The notes below the pieces were generated by a model. The model was not told the DNA's origin and did not search any database. It saw only the letters and a list, made by a program, of their open reading frames with translations. DNA of 64,000 bases from an uncultured Cedecea sp. (lineage in GTDB: Bacteria; Pseudomonadota; Gammaproteobacteria; Enterobacterales; Enterobacteriaceae). The position numbers and the translations under genes were made by a program. The number at the start of each line of letters is the position of its first letter. The stretch's first letter is position 1. Positions 1 through 11,738 of the stretch are shown here, one piece after another. The stretch lies in contig NZ_CANMLV010000010.1 in NCBI RefSeq assembly GCF_947498825.1, positions 1-64,000 on the forward strand, in the 5' to 3' direction.

Positions 1-105
1 ATTGAATGTAAAAGTCAATGACGGGTTGGATAGAAGGTCAAAAGCACGCCTTATATCCTCGCCCTAGAAGAACGAGGCTTTACGGCGCTTCCTGATAAAG
101 ACGGT

Positions 106-1164
106 ATGATCATCGGGTTTCGCATCTCTTATATCAATTTGTTGTCAGATGTCATCAATGTTGCCCATTTTGATTTCGGCAGTGATACCTTGGTGCTGGA
201 AGAAAATGCTCGCCTGTTGTACCAAAGTGCTCCCTATCGCGCACTGGATAAACAGCAACTGCTGGATAAACAAAACTTGCCCTATCCGCTCTCTGCCTGG
301 CAGGTGAGTTATTATGGGCAGCCGGAAACGTCAGTCACCATATACCTTTGGGGAGGCGTTTTTATCCTGTTATTGCTGACTGTCACGGGATTGATCATTT
401 TCCGGCTCTACCGTGAATATACTCAGGCAGACAGGCTGGTTCGCCAGCAGGTTAATTTTGTCAGCCAGGTATCCCATGAATTAAAAACACCTCTGACCAA
501 TATCACGCTCTATGCTGAGCTGTTAAAAGAGGAGCTGGCCGATGATGAATATATTGAATCGCTACGTTATTTGGATGTGATTACCGGAGAAAGTCAGCGT
601 TTATCACGTCTTATTCAAAATATTCTGACCTTCACACGTGAACCTAAGTTGCACTTCCAACAGGTCGACGTCAATGCGGTAGTCACTCAGGTTGCCCATA
701 CTTTCATGCCTTCGTTGCATACTGAAGGAATAACAGTCTCACTGACACTCAGTGAAAATGCTGTCATACAGAGTGATATTGACAGGCTAATGCAAATTAT
801 CGGTAACTTCCTGAGTAATGCCGAAAAGTATGCCGGTGAAGCAAAAAAAATAGACTTACAGACCGTCACCGATGCGCAATATATCGATATCAGAGTGCGG
901 GATTATGGCCCTGGTATTAGCGAAAAAGAGATTGGCATGATTTTCACCCCTTTCTACCGGGTCAAATCAAGTCTTACCGAAGGAGTCACGGGTACCGGTA
1001 TTGGTCTGGCTATTGCTCAGCAATTAGCACAGAGCCTGGGAGGGATGATTCTGGTCACTCCACAATCACCCGGCGTATGTTTCACACTACGTCTGCTGCG
1101 TGATAGGTCTGAACAAAATCATAACCCGGGTAACCCGCTTGTACAAATTACAGGAAAGTCATGA
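106..1164 (+). CDS. Sensor histidine kinase, N-terminal part missing or frameshifted
   Basis: Membrane sensor kinase partnered with the response regulator that follows. Seen from ATG 106: a periplasmic-type segment, one hydrophobic helix at about residues 78-100, then with no obvious HAMP domain the H-box VSHELKTPLTN (phospho-acceptor His124) and a C-terminal HATPase domain with N, G1 (RDYGPGIS) and G2 (GTGIGLAIA) boxes. In the same frame, coding-like sequence extends upstream to about base 34, but stops lie at 19-21 and 31-33, while frame 2 reads plausibly from base 2 to about 45. The real gene therefore probably starts outside the window and carries a one-base shift near 35-47, or ATG 106 is a secondary start. 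The signal sensed is unknown. The stop overlaps the regulator start (ATGA). Confidence 0.75.
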   Translation: MIIGFRISYINLLSDVINVAHFDFGSDTLVLEENARLLYQSAPYRALDKQQLLDKQNLPYPLSAWQVSYYGQPETSVTIYLWGGVFILLLLTVTGLIIFRLYREYTQADRLVRQQVNFVSQVSHELKTPLTNITLYAELLKEELADDEYIESLRYLDVITGESQRLSRLIQNILTFTREPKLHFQQVDVNAVVTQVAHTFMPSLHTEGITVSLTLSENAVIQSDIDRLMQIIGNFLSNAEKYAGEAKKIDLQTVTDAQYIDIRVRDYGPGISEKEIGMIFTPFYRVKSSLTEGVTGTGIGLAIAQQLAQSLGGMILVTPQSPGVCFTLRLLRDRSEQNHNPGNPLVQITGKS

Positions 1165-1850
1165 TGAAAATTCTGATCGTTGAAGACGATATCCATATTC
1201 GTCAAGGATTAGTGGAAGCGTTGTCACGTGAAGGATACCAGTTGATTGCGGCGGAAAATGGCAAAGTGGCCTTAGATAAGTATCGACAGGAGGCACCTGA
1301 CTTTATCATTCTCGATATCATGATGCCTGAGCTGGATGGCTACAGCGTATGTCGTGAGATCCGTAAACTGGATGAACAGATCCCTATCGTTTTTTTATCG
1401 GCTAAGGATGAAGAGATCGATCGCGTTGTAGGACTGGAGCTGGGCGCAGATGATTATATCAGTAAACCCTTTGGTATCCATGAGATCAGAGCCAGGATCA
1501 AAACGATCGCACGACGTTGCCTGCACAGCAGGACAGCACAACCAGAGATCAGTTTTTATTTTGGTGATTTGACCGTTTATCCTAATCAATTGTGCGCGCT
1601 GCGCCAGAGTGAACGACTTGAACTTTCATTGCGTGAAATGAAAATTCTGGAGTGTCTTCATCTGCATAAAAATTGTGTTGTTACTCGAGAAATGCTATTT
1701 GATGCTGCCTGGGGCTATGACTATCTACCCAACAGCCGCACGTTAGATCAGCATATATCCAAGCTACGTAAAACGATTGAGCCTGACCCAAATAATCCAC
1801 AATTGATCCGCACCGTACATGGCATGGGTTATCTCTATCATACTGAATAA
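1161..1850 (+). CDS. OmpR/PhoB-family response regulator
   Basis: Cytoplasmic DNA-binding partner of the upstream kinase. Residues 1-118 form a receiver domain with acidic pocket E8/D9/D10, phospho-acceptor D52 (LDIMMPELDG), switch S80 and K102 (SKPF). Residues about 130-229 form a winged-helix trans_reg_C domain ending in TVHGMGYLYH. The start overlaps the kinase stop by four bases, so the two are translationally coupled. ATG 1164 is an alternative start three bases downstream. Targets cannot be deduced. This pair is not part of the E. coli ispB neighbourhood, so it is lineage-specific. Family assignment is certain, specific identity is not. Confidence 0.93.
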   Translation: MMKILIVEDDIHIRQGLVEALSREGYQLIAAENGKVALDKYRQEAPDFIILDIMMPELDGYSVCREIRKLDEQIPIVFLSAKDEEIDRVVGLELGADDYISKPFGIHEIRARIKTIARRCLHSRTAQPEISFYFGDLTVYPNQLCALRQSERLELSLREMKILECLHLHKNCVVTREMLFDAAWGYDYLPNSRTLDQHISKLRKTIEPDPNNPQLIRTVHGMGYLYHTE

Positions 1851-1989
1851 TAAAGAAATTAAATGATTACACTATTCTCTGCATTCTTGCAGCGATCATT
1901 AGCGTTCGGATATTCAGAGAGATGCTGGCATCCCTCTGAATATTGAGCCATGACTTATACAGAAAGCTCAGGCATGGTGTACATCAGTG

Positions 1990-2310
1990 CTACGGGATTG
2001 TGGCACATTCATCCCTCTCTGTTACGGGATCCACCGAAACGCTCGGTTCCTTTTTTCGGATATGATGAGTTCTGTCGATGAATTCATCAGTAATGGCATC
2101 GTGATAGCGCGATGGCCAGATAACCCAAGGTTTGATCCCCAAAACATCTGCAATAATCAGTTCACCTTTAGGCCACGGACGCGTTAGCGTGTTTGCCAGT
2201 GTTGATGAACTTAGCCCCGCCTTCCGTGACTCAGCGGCCAGTGATGTACCTTTTTTTCTCAAGCCGGCGACGATATCTGCCGGATGCCAATCCGTATGTT
2301 GACTTTTCAT
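1990..2310 (-). CDS. sfsB: Ner/Nlp-family DNA-binding transcriptional regulator SfsB
   Basis: Small (106 aa) helix-turn-helix protein of the Ner/Nlp family, related to the Mu Ner repressor. The diagnostic N-terminal half HPADIVAGLRKKGTSLAA followed by the recognition region GLSSSTLANTL and the Nlp-type PWPKGELIIADVLG are all visible. In E. coli SfsB (Nlp) stimulates maltose genes in crp-star strains and lies next to ispB, as here. The C-terminal 30 residues (after HHIRKKEPS) are less conserved. It is divergent from the two-component genes and on the same strand as ispB, which lies upstream with about 240 bases between them, so it probably has its own promoter. Confidence 0.88.
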   Translation of the reverse strand: MKSQHTDWHPADIVAGLRKKGTSLAAESRKAGLSSSTLANTLTRPWPKGELIIADVLGIKPWVIWPSRYHDAITDEFIDRTHHIRKKEPSVSVDPVTERDECATIP

Positions 2311-2337
2311 AACTTCTCCCTGTGAGTATCACTACCT

Positions 2338-2356
2338 ATTGTTACCGAATAACAAT
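2338..2356. promoter_or_regulatory. Short inverted repeat upstream of sfsB
   Basis: ATTGTTA (2338-2344) and TAACAAT (2350-2356) form a 7-bp inverted repeat with a 5-nt centre, 28 bases upstream of the sfsB start. The location fits an operator, possibly autoregulatory, but no known consensus is matched. Confidence 0.3.
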
Positions 2357-2550
2357 GGCTGTCAGGGATAGTTATATCATGAAAACATCCAAATGCTTTT
2401 TGTAAATATATGGAACGATTAAATATGTGTCATCTCGCGCAACTTACTATGTAATAAATGAAAGTAAAGCACAAAGATAAGATATTCAGGGGCGTTCTTT
2501 ATGTTATTGGAAACTTTAACGCGCCGTGGAAGACACGTTAAATAAGCTTG

Positions 2551-3522
2551 TTAGTGGTCGCGTTGTACAGACATATGTGCCAGCGCAATAAGTGCTTCGC
2601 GGTATGGCGAGTCCGGAATAGCACTAAGTGCTGAGATAGCCTTATCAGCCTCTTCTTCGGCACGCTGACGCGTCCATTCCAGCGATCCACAAGCTTTCAT
2701 CGTCTCCAGAACAGACTCAAGCAGATGACGGCCGTTACCTTGCTCAATAGCTTCACGAATCATTCTGGATTGCTCAGGCGTACCATGGCGCATGGCATGG
2801 AGCAAAGGAAGCGTTGGTTTACCCTCATTGAGGTCATCGCCGACACTTTTGCCTAATGTCTGGTTATCGGCACTGTAATCCAGTAAATCATCAATTAACT
2901 GGAAAGCGGTACCAAGATAGCGACCGTAATCCCGAAGGGCGGTTTCCTGTGCTTCACTGGCTCCGGCAAGAATGCCTGAACACTGTGCCGCAGCTTCGAA
3001 TAATCTGGCTGTCTTACTGTAAATGACCCGCATATAACTCTCTTCTGTAATATTCGGATCATTGCAGTTCATCAGCTGCAAAACTTCACCTTCAGCAATC
3101 ACATTTACCGCTTCAGACATCACTTCCAGAACTTTGAGTGATCCTAATTGCGTCATCATCTGAAAGGCTCGGGTGTAGATAAAATCGCCTACCAGAACGC
3201 TGGCGGCATTGCCAAATGCGGCATTTGCCGTTGCTTTTCCGCGCCGCATATCGGATTCGTCAACGACATCATCGTGTAACAAAGTTGCTGTGTGGATAAA
3301 TTCGATCAGTGCTGCAATGTTGATATGCGCTGTACCTTCATATCCTAATGCCCGGGCTGCTATAACGGCTATCATCGGGCGAATACGCTTACCGCCGCCA
3401 CTGACGATGTAGTAGCCGAGCTGATTAATCAGCTGAACATCAGAATTTAATTGCTCAAGGATTGCCGCATTTACGCCCGCCATATCTTGCGCGGCTAATT
3501 CATTAATTTTTTCTAGTTTCAT
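2551..3522 (-). CDS. ispB: Octaprenyl diphosphate synthase
   Basis: Trans-prenyltransferase that condenses isopentenyl diphosphate onto farnesyl diphosphate to make the C40 side chain of ubiquinone and menaquinone. Both aspartate-rich Mg2+-binding motifs are present: first motif D84-D85-V-V-D88, second D211-D212-L-L-D215. The length of 323 aa matches the E. coli enzyme, and the GGGKRIRP substrate-binding segment is near residue 42. It is divergently transcribed from rplU across a 261-base intergenic region. Essential in E. coli, so this copy is expected to be functional. Confidence 0.97.
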   Translation of the reverse strand: MKLEKINELAAQDMAGVNAAILEQLNSDVQLINQLGYYIVSGGGKRIRPMIAVIAARALGYEGTAHINIAALIEFIHTATLLHDDVVDESDMRRGKATANAAFGNAASVLVGDFIYTRAFQMMTQLGSLKVLEVMSEAVNVIAEGEVLQLMNCNDPNITEESYMRVIYSKTARLFEAAAQCSGILAGASEAQETALRDYGRYLGTAFQLIDDLLDYSADNQTLGKSVGDDLNEGKPTLPLLHAMRHGTPEQSRMIREAIEQGNGRHLLESVLETMKACGSLEWTRQRAEEEADKAISALSAIPDSPYREALIALAHMSVQRDH

Positions 3523-3681
3523 CGCAAAAATCTGGTTTTTGTCCTATTTCTGCCGTAATTCTACGGCTTAGCAGGAGGGTGTCGGTGAGATACTGTAGTA
3601 CAGATTGTACTAAAAATACGAGACAGATAAATGGGGTGGCACAGATTGTACTTTTTTTCTTTGTGGAATAAACAATCGTAC

Positions 3682-3710
3682 TTGTCAAAGCGTCGCGTTT
3701 TGCGTAATAT
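3682..3710 (+). promoter_or_regulatory. Sigma-70 promoter for rplU-rpmA
   Basis: TTGTCA (3682-3687) and TAATAT (3705-3710) are separated by exactly 17 bp, a near-consensus sigma-70 promoter about 75 bases upstream of the rplU start codon. Confidence 0.7.
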
Positions 3711-3726
3711 TCGCGCCCTATTGTGA

Positions 3727-4095
<369 letters not shown>

Positions 4096-4113
4096 TACAG
4101 AGGAGCAGATTAA

Positions 4114-4371
<258 letters not shown>

Positions 4372-4398
4372 GTTTTTCGCGTCCTGATAACGGATGTA

Positions 4399-4426
4399 AG
4401 CCCCGCAAAATATTGCGGGGCTTTTT
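4399..4426 (+). terminator. Rho-independent terminator after rpmA
   Basis: Stem AGCCCCGCA (4399-4407) pairs with TGCGGGGCT (4414-4422) around a 6-nt loop and is followed by a T run. Confidence 0.9.
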
Positions 4427-4464
4427 ACATTCTGCATCCGAAAAATCATAGGTATCAAACGAGC

Positions 4465-6619
<2,155 letters not shown>

Positions 6620-6632
6620 GGCAGGTAATCTG

Positions 6633-6660
6633 ACAGGCCGAATTTATTCGGCCTGTTTTA
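6633..6660. terminator. Bidirectional terminator between obgE and pmrB
   Basis: Perfect 10-bp stem ACAGGCCGAA (6633-6642) / TTCGGCCTGT (6647-6656), TTTA loop, then TTTTA. The genes on both sides converge, and the hairpin ends at the pmrB stop. Confidence 0.85.
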
Positions 6661-7716
6661 TTCTCTCTGGTGAGGGAGCCAGCAACTGGCCAGTAACCCG
6701 CCATTTTCAGAGCTATTATCCAGCGTCAGATAGCCATGGTGTAAATGCACTATTCGGTGGACGATACTTAACCCCAGTCCGCAGCCACTGTAGCGCCTGT
6801 CGAGACGTTCAAAGGGCTTTGTCAGATGTTGTCGATACTGCTCAGCAATGCCAGGTCCCTGATCGCAGACTGTCAGTACGATACCGTCCTCCTGTTCAAC
6901 CAGTAATAGCTGAATAACGCTCTTCTCCGGCCCGTAACGGCATGCATTCTCTAACAGGTTACGTAGCATTAGCCGTAACAAGATAGCGTCTCCCTGTGTG
7001 TTACAGGTGGTTTTATCAGGCCAGACGATTCGTTGCTGACGTTGCATTGCCAGTTCGTCTATCTCCATCTGCAATGGCGCGATAATATCGTCTGTCCAGT
7101 TCAGCGTCTGATAATGCCCACTTGCCAGTGCATGTCCCGCTCTTGCCAGCATCAGCAGTTGTTCAATGGTGTGCATCAGTTGATCGGTACGCTGTAGCAA
7201 TACTGGTGCCTGTGGAACACCATTATTTGCCATCAACTCCAGATGCAGTTTGAGACCTGCAAGCGGGGTACGCAATTCATGGGCAGCATCAGCAGTAAAC
7301 TGACGCTCTTGCTGCAATCTGTTATCCAGCCTGGCAAGTAACTGGTTAAGCACCGTTGTTATCGCAACTACCTCTCCGATACTGGAAGATACAGGCATAG
7401 GGGAAAGATCATTCGGGGAACGATGGGACAAGCTGGTACGCAGTTTTTCCAGCGGGCGTGTTATCCAGGTTATCGCCCAGAATGAAAAAAACAAAATACA
7501 GCCGATCATGACTATCGAAGGAATAAGTAATGCGGCAATAGCTTCGTGGATTTCATTTTCTATCTGCGCATTATTGACCGTACCGGATACAGCCTTTTGC
7601 ACTAAAAAAGCAATTTGTTCCCGACTTTCATGCCATAGCCACCAGACGCTGGCAGTTTGAAAAAAAAGGGAGATAAACGCCAGGATAATAATCAGTCGCC
7701 AGCGCATGCTGTTCAC
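6658..7716 (-). CDS. pmrB: Sensor histidine kinase PmrB (BasS)
   Basis: Inner-membrane kinase of the PmrAB system, which in enterobacteria senses Fe3+, Al3+ and mild acid and controls lipid A modification and polymyxin resistance. Seen: TM1 about 8-27, a short periplasmic loop with acidic residues and an E55-x-x-E58 motif (the Fe3+-binding ExxE class), TM2 about 64-84, HAMP, H-box AAHELRTPL with His146, then HATPase boxes and GCGLGLSIVHRI. The start overlaps the pmrA stop by four bases. PmrB identity rests on the PmrA partner and the loop, so the ligand is inferred. Confidence 0.88.
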   Translation of the reverse strand: MNSMRWRLIIILAFISLFFQTASVWWLWHESREQIAFLVQKAVSGTVNNAQIENEIHEAIAALLIPSIVMIGCILFFSFWAITWITRPLEKLRTSLSHRSPNDLSPMPVSSSIGEVVAITTVLNQLLARLDNRLQQERQFTADAAHELRTPLAGLKLHLELMANNGVPQAPVLLQRTDQLMHTIEQLLMLARAGHALASGHYQTLNWTDDIIAPLQMEIDELAMQRQQRIVWPDKTTCNTQGDAILLRLMLRNLLENACRYGPEKSVIQLLLVEQEDGIVLTVCDQGPGIAEQYRQHLTKPFERLDRRYSGCGLGLSIVHRIVHLHHGYLTLDNSSENGGLLASCWLPHQRE

Positions 7717-8375
7717 GCGATGCTTTCCAGACGATAACCAATACCCCTGATGGTTTTGATTCTTCCCTTACCTAATTTTCGCCGCAGGTTATGAATGTGG
7801 ACTTCAAGGGTATTGGAGCCAGGATCGTCCTGCCAGCTATAAATATCTTGTTGCAGGGTTTCACGGTGGACTGTTTGCCCCAGACGCATCATCAGACGAG
7901 TGAGAATTGAAAACTCTTTCGGCGTAATATCGACGGATTGGTTATCCAGCACCACTTGTTGCGTCTGGAGATTCAGCGTTAAGCCATTATCTTGTAGCAG
8001 ATTATCACTATGTCCCTGATGACGGCGTATTAAGGCTCTGGCGCGAGCCTGGAGCTCAACCAGCGCAAAAGGCTTCGTCAGATAATCATCGGCACCGGAG
8101 TCCAGTACACTGACTCTGTCCTCCAGCGTATCGCGGGCTGTCAGTATCAGTACTGGGCTTTTAATACCGCGTTGACGCCAGTGACGAAGCAATGTCGCAC
8201 CATCCTGGTCGGGTAAACCAAGATCGAGGATAATCAGACTGTATTCAGCACAACGAACATACTGGTCTGCCTGTGATGGTGTTGCTGCAATATCAAGAAC
8301 ATAACCGCCTTGGTTGAAGGCCAGCGTCAGTCCTTCCTGTAATAACACATCATCTTCGACAATCAATAATTTCAT
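7713..8375 (-). CDS. pmrA: Response regulator PmrA (BasR)
   Basis: OmpR-family regulator of 220 aa. The receiver domain has E7/D8/D9 and phospho-acceptor D51 in ILDLGLPDQDG, followed by LILTARDTL and DDYLTKPFAL. The C-terminal winged helix contains TPKEFSIL and the recognition region NTLEVHIHNLRRKLG. The sequence is markedly similar to E. coli BasR through both domains. It is transcribed ahead of pmrB with a 4-base overlap and begins two bases after the dacB stop, so dacB-pmrA-pmrB may share a message. In E. coli basRS lies elsewhere. Confidence 0.92.
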   Translation of the reverse strand: MKLLIVEDDVLLQEGLTLAFNQGGYVLDIAATPSQADQYVRCAEYSLIILDLGLPDQDGATLLRHWRQRGIKSPVLILTARDTLEDRVSVLDSGADDYLTKPFALVELQARARALIRRHQGHSDNLLQDNGLTLNLQTQQVVLDNQSVDITPKEFSILTRLMMRLGQTVHRETLQQDIYSWQDDPGSNTLEVHIHNLRRKLGKGRIKTIRGIGYRLESIA

Positions 8376-8377
8376 GA

Positions 8378-9811
8378 TCAGTTATTCTGATAAATATCTT
8401 TATATAGTCGACTTTCAAAACGAACCAGAGGGATCCTACGGTTACGTTGATCGGCAGGTTCAACTGCATAGCCGGACAAATATTGTACAAAGGCCATCTG
8501 TTTACCACTCGCAGTGGTGATAAAACCTGCCATATTATAGACCCCTTGTAATGAGCCGGTTTTTGCTGAAACCTTACCATTAACACCCGCCTGGTCCAGA
8601 CCCGCACGATACTGTAATGAACCATCGTATCCTGCTAATGGGAGCATCGAAATAATGTTCAGCTCACTGTCATTTTGTGCAATATATTGAAGGACCTGCA
8701 TCATCACTGCTGGAGAGATCAGGTTATGACGCGAAAGCCCTGAGCCATCGACTACGATACTATTACCTAAATCTACGCCTGCTTTTTGCCGTAACAACTG
8801 ACGTACAGCATCAGCTCCTGCGCGCCAGGTTCCGGGTACGCCAAAACGCTGATGACCGATAGTACGGAATACGGTATCTGCAATCATGTTATCTGATTTT
8901 TTTAACATGGTTTTCAACAGCGTCGTTAATGGTGGGGATTGCTTACTGGCAATCACAGTGCCTGGCTCATTCGGTTGTGTCTGACGCAGAATGGTTCCGC
9001 TGTAGCGAATACCTGCTTGTTCCAGTTCTTTCTTAACAATAGCCCCCGCGTAGCCCGCACCATCCTGGATGGCAAACGCAAGGGGTAAAGGTTCTTCCCT
9101 TTGTGGCATGCAGCCCGTCAGCGTATAGCGATTTAAGTCACCGGTTACCACATCCAGCTCACAATACTGGGCTTCCGATGAGCCTCTGGCCAATGTTTTA
9201 ACCTGACTTGCTACAATGACGGGATAATAAGAGGCGATACGAACATGTGCCAGATCATTGGCCTTAGGCGCGCTGGATAACGAAACCGAGAAACAGTTAC
9301 GATCGATAATGGCAGCAGAAGGGGGAGCACTGAAACACTGGGTCATATCATTCCATGGCCAGCCGGGGCCTTTATCATGGCTGGCGAAGACGGAAGTATC
9401 TATCAGCAGGTTGCCCTTAATTTGCTCTACACCGGCCTTTTTTAAGGCGGTGACCATATTACGGATATCCTGACGTCTGAGCGTAGGATCGCCGCTGAAA
9501 CGTACCGTCAGGTCTCCTTCCAGGATATTATTTTGAATTGGCGCTTTACTCTCAAGTGTTGTGGTGAAGCGAAAATCGGGTCCTAGCTGCAAAAGAGCAG
9601 CAAGCGCCGTAATCACTTTTTGGGTACTTGCTGGTAACGCCATTTGCTGGCCGTGATAGTCAATCGTGGGGGAGGAGTCTCCCACTTTTTGTACCATCAA
9701 CGCCAGATTTGCCCCCGCAGGTAGCTGCGACAGATATTCTTCCACATTTGCCGCTTGCACATTTAGCGTAAAAATAGAAGCCAACCCAATGATAAATCTA
9801 GAAAATCGCAT
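8378..9811 (-). CDS. dacB: D-Ala-D-Ala carboxypeptidase/endopeptidase PBP4
   Basis: Periplasmic class C penicillin-binding protein that trims pentapeptides and cleaves peptide cross-links. ATG 9811 gives a Sec signal peptide (RFSRFIIGLASIFTLNVQA then ANVEEYLSQLP) and 477 aa, equal to E. coli DacB. An in-frame ATG at 9859 would add 16 non-signal residues and is rejected. The serine-hydrolase motifs are visible: SxxK as ASTQK near residue 62, SxN as SDN, and KTG in SAKTGSLQG. The C-terminus NRRIPLVRFESRLYKDI is the family signature. It is divergent from greA. Confidence 0.96.
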   Translation of the reverse strand: MRFSRFIIGLASIFTLNVQAANVEEYLSQLPAGANLALMVQKVGDSSPTIDYHGQQMALPASTQKVITALAALLQLGPDFRFTTTLESKAPIQNNILEGDLTVRFSGDPTLRRQDIRNMVTALKKAGVEQIKGNLLIDTSVFASHDKGPGWPWNDMTQCFSAPPSAAIIDRNCFSVSLSSAPKANDLAHVRIASYYPVIVASQVKTLARGSSEAQYCELDVVTGDLNRYTLTGCMPQREEPLPLAFAIQDGAGYAGAIVKKELEQAGIRYSGTILRQTQPNEPGTVIASKQSPPLTTLLKTMLKKSDNMIADTVFRTIGHQRFGVPGTWRAGADAVRQLLRQKAGVDLGNSIVVDGSGLSRHNLISPAVMMQVLQYIAQNDSELNIISMLPLAGYDGSLQYRAGLDQAGVNGKVSAKTGSLQGVYNMAGFITTASGKQMAFVQYLSGYAVEPADQRNRRIPLVRFESRLYKDIYQNN

Positions 9812-10063
9812 AGTATCGCGGTAATGTCCTGTAAACATGGTCTTCATACTACGGTGCATCGTAGTGCAAAGTAAACGATGACCCTCAGTGAACTCCAGGG
9901 TAAAATAGCGGATAATTTGAAATATTCTGCTTGGTTTGGGGTATCACTCCGAACCATTTTGTTTCATTTGTTGGCAGGGATGTGCTTATAAACTCAGGAT
10001 ATACTCTTGGCTTATTAGCCCGCTGACTGTGCCACACAGAACTGATTATAAGAGGTATAAATA

Positions 10064-10540
10064 ATGCAACCAATTCCGATGACTTTACGTGGTGCTGAGA
10101 AATTACGTGAAGAGCTCGATTTCCTGAAGTCCGTACGTCGACCTGAAATTATCGCTGCTATCGCTGATGCGCGTGAACATGGTGATTTAAAGGAAAATGC
10201 TGAATATCACGCGGCGCGTGAGCAGCAAGGTTTCTGTGAAGGGCGTATTCAAGATATTGAAGCGAAACTTTCTAATGCCCAAGTGATAGACATCACGAAA
10301 ATGCCTAATAACGGTCGCGTTATTTTTGGGGCTACGGTAACAGTATTAAACTTGGACAGCGAAGAAGAGCTGACATACCGTATTGTGGGTGACGATGAGG
10401 CTGATTTTAAACAGAATCTTATTTCTGTAAACTCACCGATTGCGCGTGGCCTGGTCGCAAAAGAGTGCGACGATGTTGTAGTTATTCGCACGCCGGGTGG
10501 TGATGTTGAGTTTGAAATTCTAAAAGTTGAATATTTATAA
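10064..10540 (+). CDS. greA: Transcription elongation factor GreA
   Basis: RNA polymerase secondary-channel factor that stimulates cleavage of backtracked RNA. The 158-aa protein shows the N-terminal coiled coil with the acidic tip region [17 protein letters not shown] (catalytic Asp/Glu) and the C-terminal FKBP-like domain. The ATG follows AAGAGGTATAAATA, a good ribosome-binding site. It is monocistronic: it is divergent from dacB and closed by the terminator at 10587. Confidence 0.98.
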   Translation: MQPIPMTLRGAEKLREELDFLKSVRRPEIIAAIADAREHGDLKENAEYHAAREQQGFCEGRIQDIEAKLSNAQVIDITKMPNNGRVIFGATVTVLNLDSEEELTYRIVGDDEADFKQNLISVNSPIARGLVAKECDDVVVIRTPGGDVEFEILKVEYL

Positions 10541-10586
10541 TTTCAACTATGCTTACTCAATGGCTTGCGTATTGTAAAGATAAGAA

Positions 10587-10607
10587 AAAGGCCGCTATGC
10601 GGCCTTT
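10587..10607. terminator. Bidirectional terminator between greA and yhbY
   Basis: Stem AAAGGCCGC (10587-10595), loop TAT, GCGGCCTTT (10599-10607), lying between convergent greA and yhbY. Confidence 0.85.
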
Positions 10608-10643
10608 AATCAACGAGCAGAGCGTGGCATTTTGCTCACGTCT

Positions 10644-10937
10644 CTATTTCGGCAGAGAAACTTTTCTTTCTTTAGTCGGACGATAAAGAACGAGTGTTTT
10701 TCCGATAACCTGGACATTACAGGCTTTGGTTTCGCGCACGATAGCATCAACTATCAGGGTTTTAGTTTCACGATCTTCGGTTGCAACTTTCACCTTGATT
10801 AACTCGTGATGGTCAAGCGCTTGTTCTATCTCGGCCAGTACCCCTTCGGTCAAACCATTATTGCCAAGCATAACGACCGGCTTGAGTGGATGAGCGAGAC
10901 CTTTAAGGTGCTGTTTTTGTTTAGTACTAAGATTCAT
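10644..10937 (-). CDS. yhbY: CRM-domain ribosome assembly factor YhbY
   Basis: Single CRM-domain RNA-binding protein of 97 aa, associated with pre-50S particles in E. coli. ATG 10937 gives the family N-terminus MNLSTKQKQHLKGLAH; an in-frame ATG at 10976 would add 13 basic residues without homology. The GxxG-type loop is LGNNGLT and the C-terminus is LYRPTKERKVSLPK. It is divergent from rlmE, with 124 bases between starts, and converges on greA. Confidence 0.95.
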   Translation of the reverse strand: MNLSTKQKQHLKGLAHPLKPVVMLGNNGLTEGVLAEIEQALDHHELIKVKVATEDRETKTLIVDAIVRETKACNVQVIGKTLVLYRPTKERKVSLPK

Positions 10938-11061
10938 CGTATATTTTTGCTTACGTTGGGATTGAAAACGGTTCATTCTACCGCCATCTCCAGTGTATAG
11001 CCAAATCGGCTGTGATTATATGCACAGCCTGCACTCACGATGAGCAACGTTGGATAATGAG

Positions 11062-11691
11062 ATGACAGGTAAAAAGCGTTCTGCCAGTTCCAGTCGCTGG
11101 CTGCAGGAACACTTTAGCGATAAATATGTACTTCAGGCACAGAAAAAGGGACTACGTTCCCGTGCTTGGTTTAAACTTGATGAAATACAACAAAGTGACA
11201 AACTTTTTAAGCCAGGAATGACTATTGTTGATCTTGGTGCTGCTCCTGGTGGATGGTCACAGTATGTTGTGACTGAGATTGGGAGTAAGGGAAGAATTAT
11301 CGCTTGTGATCTGTTACCTATGGATCCTATTGTTGGGGTAGACTTCCTTCAAGGTGATTTTCGTGATGAGCTAGTAGTTAAGGCTCTGTTGGAACGTGTT
11401 GGTGAGAGTAAAGTTCAGGTTGTCATGTCCGATATGGCACCGAATATGAGTGGGACGCCAGCTGTTGACATCCCCCGCTCAATGTATCTGGTAGAGCTGG
11501 CGCTGGAAATGTGCCGTGATGTTCTGGCTCCGGGTGGTAGTTTTGTAGTGAAAGTGTTTCAAGGCGAAGGATTCGATGAATACCTGCGAGAAATTCGCTC
11601 CTTGTTTACGAAAGTTAAAGTGCGTAAACCGGACTCTTCTCGTGCCCGCTCACGTGAAGTGTACATTGTAGCGACCGGGCGTAAAGTATAG
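11062..11691 (+). CDS. rlmE: 23S rRNA 2'-O-methyltransferase RlmE (FtsJ/RrmJ)
   Basis: Heat-shock methyltransferase that methylates U2552 of 23S rRNA using SAM. Rossmann motif I is [12 protein letters not shown], and the K-D-K-E catalytic tetrad (K38, D124, K164, E199 in E. coli numbering) is preserved in [22 protein letters not shown] and SREVYIVA. Start ATG 11062 gives 209 aa as in E. coli; the ATG four codons earlier (11050) is also in frame. It is co-directional with ftsH, 47 bases downstream. Confidence 0.97.
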   Translation: MTGKKRSASSSRWLQEHFSDKYVLQAQKKGLRSRAWFKLDEIQQSDKLFKPGMTIVDLGAAPGGWSQYVVTEIGSKGRIIACDLLPMDPIVGVDFLQGDFRDELVVKALLERVGESKVQVVMSDMAPNMSGTPAVDIPRSMYLVELALEMCRDVLAPGGSFVVKVFQGEGFDEYLREIRSLFTKVKVRKPDSSRARSREVYIVATGRKV

Positions 11692-11738
11692 TACCCTGAC
11701 GCTGTTTGTTAACACAGTTGTAATGTGAGGTTAATCCC

